Below are positions 10,330-48,169 of a stretch of 64,000 nt of DNA, piece after piece. A program made the translations under genes and the position numbers. Source of the DNA: Artemia franciscana (Eukaryota > Arthropoda > Branchiopoda > Anostraca > Artemiidae); the NCBI RefSeq assembly GCF_032884065.1, contig NC_088873.1, forward strand, positions 1,612,001-1,676,000, given 5' to 3'. Each line of letters opens with the position of its first letter. Position 1 is the first letter of the stretch. The notes under the pieces are model-generated. The model saw nothing but the letters and a program-made list of their open reading frames with translations. It searched no databases and was not told where the DNA came from.

Positions 10330-11060
10330 TACAGACAGAGCTGTTCAAAGGAAGGGGGAGGGTGCCTAGCTGCCTTTCAATAATTTTGGTCAATTAAAAA
10401 GAGCACTAGAACCTTTTATTTCAGTTCGAATGAGCCCTCTACTGATATTCTAGGACCACTCTTCGATACGATCAGCCCTGGCAAAAAAAAAAAAACAACA
10501 AGTGATCTTTCTTCTGAAAAAAATTCCACATTTTGCAGATAGAAACTTGAAACGTCTACAGTGGGGTTCTCTGATACACCAAATCTGATAGTTTTCATTA
10601 AGATTCCATGTCTTTTTAGGGGATGTTTCCCACTTTTTTGAAAATCAGGCAAATTTTCTCGGGCTCGTAGTCTTTGATGGGTAACACTAAACTTAATGAA
10701 ACCTATATATTTGAAATCGGTATAGGCTAATAAGCCAAGTCTTTTGGTATATCTATTGGTATCAAATTTCTAATTTTTAGAGTTCGGTTACTATTGAGCC
10801 GCGTAGCTAATCATGCTGTGGAGGATTCAAGCTCAAGTTTTTTTGTTGTTGTTATTGGGTTTTTTCCAGGGGGCACCATATCGAACTAATGGTCCTAGAG
10901 TATCTGGAGAGGGCTCATTGACACGTAATTCAAAAGTTCTAGTGTCCCTTTTATGTGACCAAAAAGGTTGGAGAGTATCTAGCTCGCCTACCAACGCCCC
11001 TTTATTCACTAAAGTCGTTCGATCAAAGTTTGGATTAGCCGGCATTATTTAATAACCAAT
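10330..11060. repeat. FB1 fragments in opposite orientations
   Basis: 10330-10805 matches the right part of FB1 in plus orientation (…GGTTACTATTGAGCC). 10860-11060 is a minus-oriented piece of the same region. They sit tail to tail around a ~55-bp T-rich spacer. Confidence 0.65.
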
Positions 11061-11377
11061 ATAAGGATGCGGTTTAAGGGGGGGGGTATGCAACTGCTCG
11101 TCTAGTAGAGGACTGGAGGATCCTCACTGACGCCTTGTATGCCTCTGGGGGTGAGTTAGGAACTAAGGTCAGAAATAATCAAACTGGAGCTATTAATAGT
11201 GCATTTTTTGGCATATATTGGATGACCATAAAAACAATCTTTTAATGGTCGTCAAAAGCCATATAACTATTTAAAACGTGCTTTTTGGTACTTATATGAC
11301 ATACCTCTACCTCCGACGTTCAATCCTAATGAAATATACCGGTAAAATAAAAATATGATACTTTTCAAACAAATTTG

Positions 11378-11551
11378 AGCTATATATTTCCACATTAGGG
11401 AGGATGAGGGTAAAATATATTAGGTCTGCATGTCCAATGTGTTAAGTACAATTATTCTGCATGTTATATAGCAAGAATTGCTTTCTAACTTCACACTGTC
11501 CAAATACTTAACCACCACCATTTCACCCTTAATGTACAAATACATAGCCCA
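11378..11551. mobile_element. Short inverted-repeat element (MITE-like), copy 2
   Basis: Left end GCTATATATTTCCACATTAGG and right end CCTTAATGTACAAATACATAGCCC are imperfect inverted repeats around a centre related to the 9297 and 49354 copies. Confidence 0.5.
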
Positions 11552-11876
11552 AATTTTATATTTTCTATCTATTCTGTCACTTATCTTTGTCTTATCTCAC
11601 GATAAGCTGAAAGAAACTAACGGAAAAACCGGTTCTATTATTCGTCAATGAATTAACAACTTGAGCAGTATAGGTTTATCATACAAGTACCTACCTTTTA
11701 ATTTTTTGCTGTTCTTAAGCATTTTGATGTCATGTAACTTAACAGCTTTTGTTTTGCCATAACCGAAGTGTCACATCCATCATCCAACTTTTTAGCAGAA
11801 AATTTCAGTCACTTGTTTGAAGTATACATGGAGACTTTAGTGAAGGATTTAATTTAAAAAATACGTTTTTTTTAAC

Positions 11877-12121
11877 TGAAAGTATAGAGCGACATTAAAA
11901 CTTAAAATGAACAGAAATTATTCCGTATGTGAAAGGGGCTGTCCCCTCCTCAATGTCCTGCTCTTTACGCTAAAGTGTTTTGTTATTTTAAAAAGTAAAG
12001 CTGTGAGAAAGAGTTAAACTTTAGCGTAAAGAGCGGGGCACTGAGGAGGGGACAGCCCAATTCATATACCGAGTGATTTCTGCTCGTTTTAAGTTTTAAT
12101 GAAGTTCCTTACTTTCAGTTA
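11877..12121. repeat. FB1 ~105-bp inverted-arm hairpin
   Basis: Left arm ~11877-11985 (CTGAAAGTATAGAGCGACAT... to CTTTACGCTAAAG) and right arm ~12018-12121 are imperfect reverse complements with a ~35-bp A/T loop. Long enough to cruciform or to form a stable RNA hairpin if transcribed. Confidence 0.8.
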
Positions 12122-12454
12122 AAAGAACTTGTTTTTTTATTTAATTTCCGAACGTTTTTGAATGAATGCAGGTTTTGATTTTGGCTCAACGTACATGAAT
12201 AATTAAAAAGAAATTTATGTATTAATTCTACTTTTTTTTGGCTAAATGACTTTCTCAAAATTTTGATCGGACGGTACAAAGAAGAAAAGGGGCGGGGGAG
12301 AGGGCCTAGCAGCCCTCAAATTTTTTTGGTCACTTAAAAACGCCACTAGAACTTTTCGTTTTATTTACGAACGTTTTTATTTTTACGTAACAAATATACG
12401 TTACGTAGTTACAAATATACTTACATAACGAACCTCGGTATTCATATATTTTTA

Positions 12455-12680
12455 TTACGTATATGAGGGGGTTCGCCCCTGGTCAATGCCTCGCTCTATA
12501 CACTAAAGTTTTATTTTGCTATAAAGTTTTATTTTATTTTATTAGAAGAAATAACTCTTTTGAAATTGCTAAGAATACTTTAGCGTAAAGAGCGAGATAT
12601 TGAGGAGGGGACGAAGCCCCTCATATACGTAAAAATTTATATTTGTTCTAAGTTTTAATGTTGCTTCTTACTTTCAGCTG
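12455..12680. repeat. FB1 second hairpin module
   Basis: Arms of about 45 bp (ACGTATATGAGGGGGTTCG... and ...CGAAGCCCCTCATATACGT) around a ~70-bp AT-rich loop. Related to, but distinct from, the first hairpin. Confidence 0.7.
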
Positions 12681-15341
12681 AAAAGCTTGTTTTTTCTTCC
12701 CATTTAATCTCTGAATATTTTAAATTAATGCAGATTTTGATTTTGGCTCACCGTACATGAATAATTAAAACGAAATTTGCATATTAATTTTTGGGTAAAT
12801 GGCTTTCTCAAAGTTTTGATCAGACAATTTTAAGAAAAAGGGGAGAGGGATGGGGGCCTAGTTACCCTCCAATTTTTTTGGTTACTTAAAGTCAACTAGA
12901 ACTTTCAATTTTATTTTATGAACGTTTTCTATTAGTAATAAACATATGTAACTTACAAATTAAATTACGCAATAAACTTCTATGTTTATATATTTTTATT
13001 ACGTTCGAATTGTGTTCCAATTCTTTAAGAATGACCCCTGAATCACAAAGGCCGTTTAATTAGAATAAATAGCTCTTTTAAAATTACCGAAAATACTTTA
13101 GCGTAAAGAGCGAGGTATTGAGAACGGGACGAACCCCCTCATATACATAATAATTTCTATTCGTTTAAGTTTGAATGTTACTCCTTACTTTTAGTTGAAG
13201 AAACTTGCATTTTTTATGTAGTTTCTCATTGTTTTTTTTAAATAATGCTGGAAAATTCAGCGCCTCTTCATAAAAATTCTTTTCCCCTATGCTTCCTCCA
13301 TGGAAAGATTCTCTCACGTAACCCCCTCGCCACCACCAGAAAAATTCTCCTGAAAACGTCTGTATACTTCCCAATAACCAATACTATATGTAAACAATTG
13401 GCAAAGTTCAGAACTTGCACCCATCTCCCCGGGGACTGTGGGGGATTAAGTCGTCCTCAAAGACACACTTATTAGATTTTTTGACTATGCTGAACAAAAT
13501 GGCTATCTTGAAACTTTGATATGATGACTTCGGGAAAAAATGAGCGTGGGATGTGGCCTAGTTGCCCTCCAATTTTTTTGGTCAATTAAGAAGGGCACTT
13601 GAACTTTAATTTCCGTTAGAATGAGCCCTATCAAGACATTCTATAACCACTGGATCGATACGATTATCCCCGGGGAAAAAAAGCAAAACCGATAAACAAA
13701 TAAACACGCATCCGTGATCTTTCTTCTGGCAAAAAATACAAAATTCAAAATCTGAATCTGATGGTCTGATTTTCATTGAGATTCTATGACTTTTAGGGGG
13801 GTGTTTCCTCCTTTTTTTCAAAAATAAGGCAAATTTTCTCAGGCTCGTAATTTCTGACGGGTAAGCCTAAAATTTTATATTTAAAATCAGCGTTAAAATC
13901 TGATTCATTTGATGTATATATTGGTATTAAAATTCCATTTTTTGGAGTTTTGGTTACTATTGAGCCGGGAGGCTCCTTACTACAGTTCGTTACCTCGAAC
14001 TGTTAGAATCATCTTCACTTAAAAAGCTGCTTTTCTAAGTTTCAGAGTTTTTTTTGTTTTTTTTTAGACCTCACTAAGGCACTTATCCTTGGAAAAATGG
14101 AAACAAAAATATTTATCACTTCGCATATCAATATTCGGTAGCAAATATAAAGAAAATGACATAAGCCTAAGGCATTAGTAGAAACATTCTTTTATTACAA
14201 AATGCTCTTGCTTATTAGTTAGGCAGAAATAACATCACATAAAGATGGCAGTAGCAGCAAAACAGACACAATTCTAACATCTTTTATACAACAAAACTAA
14301 AAAAAAAGGTTTGCCAAATGCATATCTAAAACTCTGCCGAAGGAGATTTTGGGGGATAGGTAAGAGTCTGCTTTCATAGCCTATTTCGAACTGATTATTT
14401 CGTTTGGTATCCCTTCCATACATTTTGCCTTCAGGGTCCTAGAGTATTGTCGCCATGACTAAACCCATTATTTTTGTGTTGTCTGTTTAAATAAGTAGTA
14501 ATTGTAATAAGTAATAAGTAAATGTAATAAGTAAATAATAAGTAATATGTAAATTGTAAGTAGTAATAAGTAGTAATGATTGCACGGCAATCATTACAAC
14601 GGAAGAATTAATAATTTTGCAAAAAATAAAATTTTTTTTGGATTTCACAGTCAAGCAAAAACTATTATAAAGTGATAAGCATAGTAATCTTTAGGTCTAT
14701 TTCTAAGTTTTTTTTCTATCAAGCTTGTGAAATAGAGTAGTGATAAAGAGCCTGCGCCACAAATTTGAGTTTTAAAGGGGGGGGGGGTAGAGAATTTTGA
14801 AAACAAACTGAGTTTGAACCCCCCCCCCTCCTAAATTTTTCGTCCAACTAGTAAAAAAGTCGCACAAATTCATACAGACAAATTTTGATGCATTATATAA
14901 AGTTTGTATTGTATGCCCCCCCCCCACTAAACGAACTTATAACACATGGCAGTAATGAAGATTCTACAGGGTAAATTTGAGTTTTAAAGAGGGTGCTAGA
15001 GCTCCCCTACCCCTCCCAAAAAAAGAATTTTCGTATGGAAAACTGTAGAAGTAATTTTTGATAGAGTATCAGAGTAGCCGTGTAAACGACATTACAAACA
15101 AACATATACTTCCAGTAATTTTCTTCCGCTCAGTAATAATAATCAACACTATTTAAACAGTGCTGGTTATGACAGTCAAATTTACTTTTTGAGGAACTAG
15201 TAATTATGGCACATGTCAATTATAGCGATAAAAGAATTAGAAATCTTGCAAAAATAAAGATTGTTCTCAATTTTCAATCGAGCAAGTGATTTTCAAAACT
15301 AATAAGCAATGTAATATTTAAGTCTTTTCTAACGATTTTTT

Positions 15342-15686
15342 GGTACTTGTGTCTTAAAGCCACCACATTAAGTTCTATCGAGGTTTTGTATCGCAAAATT
15401 GAGACAAAAACCAGTTTTCATGGTTTTTATACCAGACAATATTAGTTTGGCTCGGTGGGAAACTACATTGTAGCTATATTTTAATTAAATATTTAGTTGG
15501 CATTCTGGTTAAGTTATTTTAGGTTACGTATTTAATATAATGTGGTCTGAACCCTTCTGTAATTCTTTATTGTAGTTTCCATAATTGTGTTACGAAACTA
15601 TTATATTTTCATCATAGTTTGGTATATTTCATTATGATTAACCTAATTTCTAGTCTTAAGTGTGGTGGCTATAAGACACAAGTACC
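15342..15686. mobile_element. Non-autonomous Merlin-like element with 8-bp TSD
   Basis: 345 bp with terminal inverted repeats GGTACTTGTGTCTTAAAGCC / GGCTATAAGACACAAGTACC extending ~30 bp. Flanks are GATTTTTT (15334-15341) and GATTTTTT (15687-15694), an 8-bp target duplication. The same termini bound larger copies that contain a Merlin-like transposase start (21462-22023, 49924-51300), so this is probably a deletion derivative. Confidence 0.75.
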
Positions 15687-16594
15687 GATTTTTTTTTCCT
15701 ACCAAAAACGTGACACACAGCAATAATGAAATTTTTTCACTCAGAATTTGAGTTCTAAAGAGAGTGCTAGAGTTCTTAAAAACAAAAATCAGAGGGGGTG
15801 CCCACTTTCGGAAATCACACATACCAGGTAGCACAGGTCAAGCGTGTTGGAAGTGCTCAATGAGTGGCAGAAACTATGCCATACCTGACTGTAAGCATGG
15901 CTGAACTTTGCGGTATGCAGGGCCTTCCGAGATGTAAACAAGGTGGTAGAAAGTGAGCACCCCTTCCCCGAAAAATTCAGTAATTTCCATTAGGATTTCA
16001 GAGTAGTCTTGTAAACGATACTAAAAACAAATCAATCAAAAAACATATAATTAAATAATAATTCTCTTCCACTCCGTTACGACAGCCACAGCTTATTCAT
16101 CAGCTTTGAGCATTTTGACTAGTCTTTTGAAACTCTGAAAATAAATACGAAACCGTTAATTTCATCTGTGGAGGAAAACTAGGATTTCAATATGAGGGGA
16201 AGGGAAACATAACTGTCTTCCAGAAATTACAAATCATCCTATAAAATTTGTAGATTTATGCCCAGGTGACATTATAGTTACACTTGTCTATAAAAATCGA
16301 AATTATGCTCGACTACAGCGTCAATTTACGTTTCCCGTTCGTAATTTCTTGATTCGAATAACGCTTGTTTCCTGTACATAATTCCGTGATTCTAACAATG
16401 CTTAGCCTTTAAGCATAGAATTTTTAATTGAACACTAGAGCTGATCTAATGAATTGTTTCTGGATATAGAAAAAAGGTAGAAGCTCGGGAAAAGTTTTCT
16501 TATCTGCAATCTTGATCTGGCAATAGAAATACTTAGTATTAGTAAGCAATAGTCCGGGGCAAATTATATCTTGATACAAATTTTTCAAATCAGT

Positions 16595-16666
16595 TTCCTA
16601 TCAGTCTAGTGGTTAGGACACGAAGTTGTGGTCATTTTAATCTAGATTCGAATCTTGGTTATTGCA
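16595..16666 (+). pseudogene. Decayed tRNA-His (GUG) copy
   Basis: GTCTAGTGGTTAGGAC (D-arm/A box), GTTGTGG with anticodon GTG at 16628-16630, and GATTCGAATCTTGG (T arm/B box) are spaced as in animal tRNA-His. The acceptor stem does not pair and the T stem has wobble pairs and a mismatch, so it is a pseudogene or a tRNA-derived repeat head, not a working tRNA. Confidence 0.65.
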
Positions 16667-16939
16667 ATTTTTTAAATAAGGTGTTCATTTAATTTCAATT
16701 TTCCACTTCTGAAGCACAAATCTGGCATTAATATTAATGTAAAAGCTGCCATTCGTAAATTTTGGCTTTTATATCGCTAGACCTGAGGACGGGGTGGCTC
16801 TGAGCTTAAGCAGAGTTGAGTTATTTAAGTCATTCAGTATACCCTCTCCATTACGGTTTTTCATAAATGATGTTCGTCGAAATACAGTTATTCCGAGACT
16901 CTTAATAGCTCTTTAAAGCCAAGAGGCGCACTTTGAGCC

Positions 16940-17500
16940 ATGATTTATCAATTGCAGTTTTATAGATTTTCGAAATTATAGATTTTAATATTCATCAAAT
17001 TTGATTTCAATGACATGATTTTAATCATTGAAATTAATGATTAAAATAAATAAAATTTTGATTTACTTGAATGACGTTTTTATAGATTTTACAAATTATA
17101 GATTTTTGAATTCATCAAATTTGATTCCAATAACCTATTTGAATGACAGTTTTATAGATTTTAGAAATTATAGTTTTATACAGTTTTATAGATATTCAGT
17201 TTATCGATTGCAGTTTTATAGATTTTCGAAATTATAGATTTCAGTAATTATCAAGTTTGATTTCAATAGCCAATTTGAATGACATTTTTATCGGTTTTAG
17301 AAATTATAGTTTTATACAGTTTTATAGAATTTCGGTTTATCGATTACAGTTTTATAGATTTTCAAAATTATGGATTTTAGTATTCATCAAACTTGATTTC
17401 ATTAACCTATTTGAATGACACTTTTATAGATTTTAAAAATTATAGTTTTATACAGTTTTATAGATCTTCGTTTCATCGATTGAGTTTTATATATTTCCGA
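16940..17500. repeat. ~135-bp AT-rich minisatellite
   Basis: About four imperfect units of ~135 bp. Each has a TTTGAATGACA start (17138, 17272, 17408), GTTTTATAGATTTTxGAAATTATAG blocks and a CATCAAATTTGATTTCA block. Sub-repeats of GTTTTATAGAT occur inside each unit. It lies just downstream of the calponin-family 3' UTR. Confidence 0.85.
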
Positions 17501-17540
17501 TGGAAATCAAAGATTGGGGGAAAGGATATAATTTCTTTCG

Positions 17541-17546
17541 TTTATT
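17541..17546 (-). promoter_or_regulatory. Candidate poly(A) signal of calponin-family gene
   Basis: AATAAA on the minus strand, ~123 nt after the proposed stop codon (17670). It is the first canonical hexamer downstream. Confidence 0.5.
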
Positions 17547-17669
17547 CTTTTAAAACTATTCGGTAAGCAAAAAGACTACAGCAACTTTGAAAACTACAAA
17601 AGAAATTTTCTTTTCTGTTTTAATTCTATGGTAATATTTTTTTCTTTTTCTTCGAAATCTTAAATACTT

Positions 17670-43006
<25,337 letters not shown>

Positions 43007-43654
43007 CTGACATGAAAAAAAGAATTAGGTTTTATTTTTATTTTCCATATCTACGAGAGATAATGCAGCTTAATCAAAGAACAAGGGGGTCTCACCTGTG
43101 TTAATTAATTCCAATTTAATAGCAGGCTATCAAAATACAGCTTTATATATTCTGTACTCTCTTTTAGGTTTTTGTCTTTTTGTGTTATGTCTTCGTAGTT
43201 TAAAATCATGTCAGTACTTCCTTTTCCTTCTCTTGTCTCCAATATAGACAACACTAAACCCCGTGTTTCCAAAGCATACTTTGCTCCTCCTTTTGATTTA
43301 TCCCCTTCTTCTTTGTCCCGTTGAACATAAACAGAAGTATGAACATCCAAGGGGGCACCCAATTTAAGAAATCAAATCCACCAGTTTGCGCGTACTGAGC
43401 GTGGCGGAGGTGTGCAAAGCGTGGCAGAAACAGTGTAAATCATGGCAGAAATCTACAGCACATGTGGCGTTCTGAGATGGACACCAGGTGGTGGAAAGTA
43501 AGCGCCCCCTTCTGAACATCCTTTACAACAATGGTTTCATATAGACTAAGTAGGTCTCTCGCACTGGTTTACTGAAGATACTGAGAATACATACTTGTTT
43601 CTCATGGACAGGATTGCCACTCCGACAATATTAATGGTTGCTTAGTACTCAGGG

Positions 43655-43860
43655 CTCTTAAAAGTACTACCACGGCATAAAAAGTACTACCACGGCATAA
43701 AAAGTACTACCACGGCATAAAAAGCACTAACACGACAGAAAAAGTATTACCACGGCATAAAAGTACTACAACGGCATAAAAAGTACTACTACGGCATAAA
43801 AAGTACTACAACGGCATAAAAAGTACTACCTCGGCATAAAAAGTACTACCTCCCAAATAA
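43655..43860. repeat. 20-bp tandem repeat AAAAGTACTACCACGGCATA
   Basis: About ten units, each 19-20 bp, with single-base variants (CACGGC, AACGGC, TACGGC, CTCGGC) and one more diverged unit near 43723-43742. Ends in GTACTACCTCCC. Confidence 0.92.
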
Positions 43861-43999
43861 TTTGCCGCGTGTTGCGCCTCATGCAACACGCAGAACACGT
43901 TTTGAGGAGCACATATTATTTTAACCCCTTTGTTTCTCTTTGGCTTATCACATAAGCCATAGTTATTTTTCATGGCACTTGGCATGTATCAAGGGACAC

Positions 44000-44480
44000 A
44001 TAGCGATCGCAATTTCTGTCGGTCGGTTTGTCGTCTGTCGGTCCTGGTTTTGCTAGTTTGGGCACTTCCAAATAAGCTAGGGCGATGAAATTTGGCAGGG
44101 GTATCAGGGACCAGACCAGATTAAATTATAAATAGTCGTTTTTCCAATTCGGCCATCTGGGAGGGAGAGGGGGACGGTTATTTCGGAAAATTAGAAAAAA
44201 TGAGGTTTTTTAACTTACGAACGGGTTATCGGATTGTAATGAAATATGATATTTAGAAGGATCTAGTGTCTCAGAGCTCTTATTTTAAATCCCGACCGGA
44301 TCCGGTGACATTTGGGGGAGTTGGAGGGGAAAACAGGAAATCTTGGAAAACGCTTAGTGGTGAGATCGTAATGAAACTTGGTGGGAAGAAGCTCTTGGCT
44401 CTTCCGACCTCGTCATAAATGCCATATGAGCTCTTGACTCTTGTTTTATTTCTCTATAGCTAGTTCGCCTCAACTGACTT
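44000..44480. other. Repeat-like segment, no gene
   Basis: Contains loosely repeated phrases (GATGAAATTTGGCAGGGG, GTAATGAAATATGATATTTA, GTAATGAAACTTGGTGGGAA) spaced 120-160 bp. It has the look of a dispersed non-coding repeat, but there is no second copy in this window to prove it. Confidence 0.35.
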
Positions 44481-45199
44481 GTGATGCGGCAGAAAAGGGC
44501 CACTGAATGGGATCCAACTACAAGCAAAATCGTCTTATTTCTGGATGTTCACTTTCAACGGCCCTTGATTACCTAGTATGGTATACGTTCAGGCTGTCCA
44601 TTTTCCAGAAAACGGGACTGAAAAATTGGAAACGATAAAACAGTCGAGATATGCAGTTTTCTTCAAAATGTAAATCGGTAAGTTATCAATTATCTTTATC
44701 AAAGCTGTACGTTTTGTTCTGAACTAAAACCTGCAAGAAAAAAAAAACAAATAAAGCGTTCATCCCATAGACAATTTACCCTTTTTTCTTTTGAAACCAT
44801 ACTAAAAAGTTGTTTTTATTTATTGCTTATTGTCTTCTTTTCCACACTACCATTTTTTATCCAATTTTATCGAGAATTGGGACTAAATTTGGCAGGGACA
44901 TTCTAAAGGGTGTCATTTGAAAATTTCAGATACAGAATTTTTGTTTATGGCAAAAAGTATTATTTACATTCACACTACAGGCTACAAAGATTGTCCCGTT
45001 ATTAGAATCAAGAACAAACATGATGAAAAAAAACAAACAAAAAAAATCATGTCGAATAATATATAAATGTATAAATAATATATAAATGATAAAAAAATAA
45101 AAAAAATAAAAAAACAAACAAAATAAAAAAAAAATCAGACAAGGTCAACCAGCTTTGCAAAGACACAATACCCTTCATAAATAGAGATAGGTGAACGAA

Positions 45200-45811
45200 A
45201 GCAGAGTCTACACCACCATCCTTGAGGGCAGACACTGAATTTCAAAACCTCCTAACTGACATTTTTAATGCCCCCAGGTCTTTCTTCAAGAGAGGTAGCC
45301 GCCTCCAGTCTCTGATTATGGCTTCTACTTCCAGCGAAACATTGAAACAGCCCTGAATATGCGGAAAAGAGGGACTACGGAACAAACTGATCCAGATAAA
45401 GCAGTTTAAGGAGACTACTCTAGCAAATTGAAGCATGGGGTCTTCATGGTTTACTCTTTGCTTTATTTCTGAACAAAAACAGATAGGTTTTATGCGAAAA
45501 TAGGTTTTATTGCGAAAAACAGGTTTGCTTTATAGATGAACAAAAGCAGTCTCCAACGCCATCCTTGAGGGCTGAGACTGAATTCCAAATCTTCATAACT
45601 GACATTCTTCCTCCCCCCAAGTCTTTCTTCAAGAGAGGTAGCCGCCTCCACTCTCTGTTTAGTGCTTCTACTACCAGTGAAATAATGAAATAGCCCCTGA
45701 ATATGCGGAAAAGAGGGACTATGGAAGAAACTGATCCAGATAAAGTAGTTTAAGGAGAACAGTCTAGCAATTGTTCATTGTTTACTCTTTGCTTTATTTC
45801 AGAGCACAAGT
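45200..45811. repeat. Tandem duplication, ~335-bp period
   Basis: 45205-45477 and 45545-45811 are near copies (CATCCTTGAGGGC...GTCTTTCTTCAAGAGAGGTAG...GAATATGCGGAAAAGAGGGA...TTTACTCTTTGCTTTATTTC). No recognisable coding on either strand. Confidence 0.85.
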
Positions 45812-46839
45812 TGACATAAAACGCAAAGCAAAATTTACTTGTCTCTTGAAGTTTTCGACTCTCAATCTGCTGCCGCAATATGCATCGAAAATATATAGTT
45901 TTGGCTATATATTTGCAAATTACGGGTGACTGGGGGTAAAATACAGTGGAAGAAAATAATATTTTTTCTTTGCATTATGAAGTAAGAATTGTTTTCGCAA
46001 CACATTCCCTACTCAATATCCTCAATTCTAAGCTTTTACTCAAAAAATTCCTATCAGAGTCACTTTCGGCTTATTCCCCCCTTTGAATAATTCCTAGAGG
46101 TGATGCCAAATCGCAGAAATATAGAGGGGCCATAAAATGTACCTTTCAAGTTCTAGGGGAGGACAAATTTGCCGTTTTAATTTTCCAATGAATATACAAA
46201 AAAGGATTGAAAAGTACCCCTAAAAAGTCATTCTTCCAAAATCTAATACGGCAAAGTACCGAGGGGGGGAAGGGGAAGCCAGTTCACTAGTTTTAAGATC
46301 ACTCAAAAACCTCGTTCTCTCACTCTACCCTGCATTATGAGGCTGCGCATTCTCGTCACCTCTGCTTTAGCTTACCCCTTGGGCTTTTTTTCTTTTAATA
46401 AATTTGTTGGCTGATGTCTTTAGTTATAGGATTTATTCTTCTAAAGCTTTTCTTTTTTTACTACGGGTCATCCTTTAAATGAAATATTATCCAGCCATTT
46501 GTTTATTGTGAATTGAGTGTCCTTAGTATCATTTTTTCTTTTGTCATTCTTTTCGCTAGAAAAGCTGTTAGGAAAACCTTGATTACGAAAATGCTGTTAA
46601 TAAATCATAATAAAAAGCACATGTCAACGCAATCAGAGATAACCACGTCGAACTTGGACAAATTGAGGGCTATGTCAAGCTGTTTTTGAACAGCCCAATA
46701 CAACAAATATCTAGGACACTAAGGACATCAACCAAAGGTAAATTATATACTGCTTGGGTAACAGTCAAGATTACTTACAGGACAAAATTAAGATAGGGAA
46801 AAATAATATACCATTTGATTCTACACAAAAGATTATGGT

Positions 46840-47620
46840 TTTTATTGGGGGGGGGGAATCCTGCATGAAGATTCATCCTAAAAAATAAAAAATAAACTAA
46901 CAAAAAACAGTGATGCCATTGAAATCCCCATTCAACACTCTTTCTAAAAATAATCTTTCCTGTCAAGAAAGTCACCCCCCCCCCCTAAAAGGTTCAAATA
47001 TAGCCTTAGACTATACGCAAAACAAGAAAAACATAAAATAAAAAAGTGAAGGTCCTCTAAAAGACGATTAATAAAGGATCTCTAAAATACAACTGATAAA
47101 GGTATTCATCATATTGTAAAGTAAGAAATTTGTTAGTAAACAGAGTAAGAATAGTAGTGCCGTTGAAATCCTCATTCAGCACTCTTACTAAAAAATTATC
47201 TTTCTTGACACGAAAGTCACACCCCCTCCCTCTCTAACAGGTTCAAATATATAGCCCTAGACTAAACACAAAACAAGAAAAAACATAAAATAAAAAAAAA
47301 GTCCTCTAAAACACGATTAAAAAAGGATCTCTGAAATACAACTGATAAAGAATATTGTAAAGTAAGAAACTTTTTGTAAAGAAAGTAACAATAATAGTGC
47401 CAATGAAATCCCCATTCAACACTCTTTCTAAAAAAAAATCTTTCCTGAGACAAAAATCCCCCCTCCCTAACTGGTTCACATATAGCCCTGCGCTATACGC
47501 TAAACAAGGAAAACAGAATAAAAAGGGAAGGTCTTCTAAAATACGATTAATAAAGGATCCTGAAATACAACTACTAAAGATTTTCATTAGGCTATATTGT
47601 AAAGTAAGAAATTTATTACC
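46840..47620. repeat. Tandem triplication, ~240-bp period
   Basis: Three imperfect copies beginning near 46913, 47159 and 47400 (CC[A/G]TTGAAATCC.CATTCA.CACTCTT.CTAAAAA), each with a C-run, a TATAGCCCTAGACTA-like stretch and a TATTGTAAAGTAAGAAA end. Confidence 0.85.
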
Positions 47621-48169
47621 ATAGTGTTTTGTTTTGGAAAAGAAGCATAATATCTCTGAAGCTCTGTATATAGCCTAGAGCTACATCTGCTCCATTAGGA
47701 GGGGGTGAAAACGAGGATTATATTTGGAAAGAAAAAATCAAGAGAAGTACATCTTTAAAAAAAAGACAACGTATTTACAGCCAATAGGAAGGAAACAAGA
47801 ACAAGCACACGAATATTTTGCCCGTGTTCAACAAGGCCTCCTCATGGTTAGAAAAGAAATAATCTAAGCCAGAAAAAAATTAAAAAGGAAGAGATTTAAG
47901 CAAAATAATTTAAATGTCTTAGACCACACTGCTTTTTCATTTACATAATTTAAGAGGGAAGAAACGGGTATAATTTGAATAAAAAAGTGGAAAAAACAAC
48001 AACAAAAAATTTAAATAATAAAAATCCGAAAATCTCGACTCCACGTCCGGGAGCCTTTATCAACGGGGAAAAAAATCATTTATTTGTTTATTCTTTCATT
48101 TATTTGTTTTTTTGTTTGTTTTTTCTTTATATGGTGCGTTTAATTTAACTTTAAGTCTATTTTCTCGTT

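Larger units (their letters stand above)
11865..14012 (+). repeat. FB1, best full-length copy (~2.1 kb)
   Basis: Order: a fold-back hairpin (11877-12121), a ~330-bp spacer (TTAATTTC..GAACGTTTTTGAAT...CACTAGAACTTTT), a second hairpin module (12455-12680), the same spacer, then a third right arm (13095-13200), a unique ~750-bp right region, and the end GGTTACTATTGAGCCGGGAG...CTACAGTTCGTTACCTCGAACTG. Right arms recur ~525-550 bp apart, so the element contains tandem modules. The right end is itself a small hairpin (CAGTTCG/CGAACTG). No open frame with recognisable domains is present, so it is non-autonomous. The superfamily is unknown to me. Other copies or pieces: 2.3, 8.1, 10.3, 24.0, 35.6, 48.2, 53.2, 54.7, 56.9 and 63.5 kb. 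Confidence 0.75.

Noticed and set aside
14330-14450. Alternative last exon of the calponin-family gene with AATAAA near 14190 (-)
   Set aside because: The acceptor CTCTAG lacks a pyrimidine tract and gives only two residues before a stop. The 17698-17670 model is nearer and better.
43105-43362. Minus-strand frame just upstream of the first calponin exon
   Set aside because: Considered as the start exon. Its only nearby donor (GTGAGA at ~43097) follows an in-frame stop and the sequence does not resemble the N-terminus of the family.
43655-43860. CRISPR array
   Set aside because: The 20-bp units are contiguous, without spacers, and the sequence is eukaryotic.
45242-45436. 64-codon minus-strand frame in the tandem duplication
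   Set aside because: The second copy of the duplication does not keep the frame open, so coding is unlikely.
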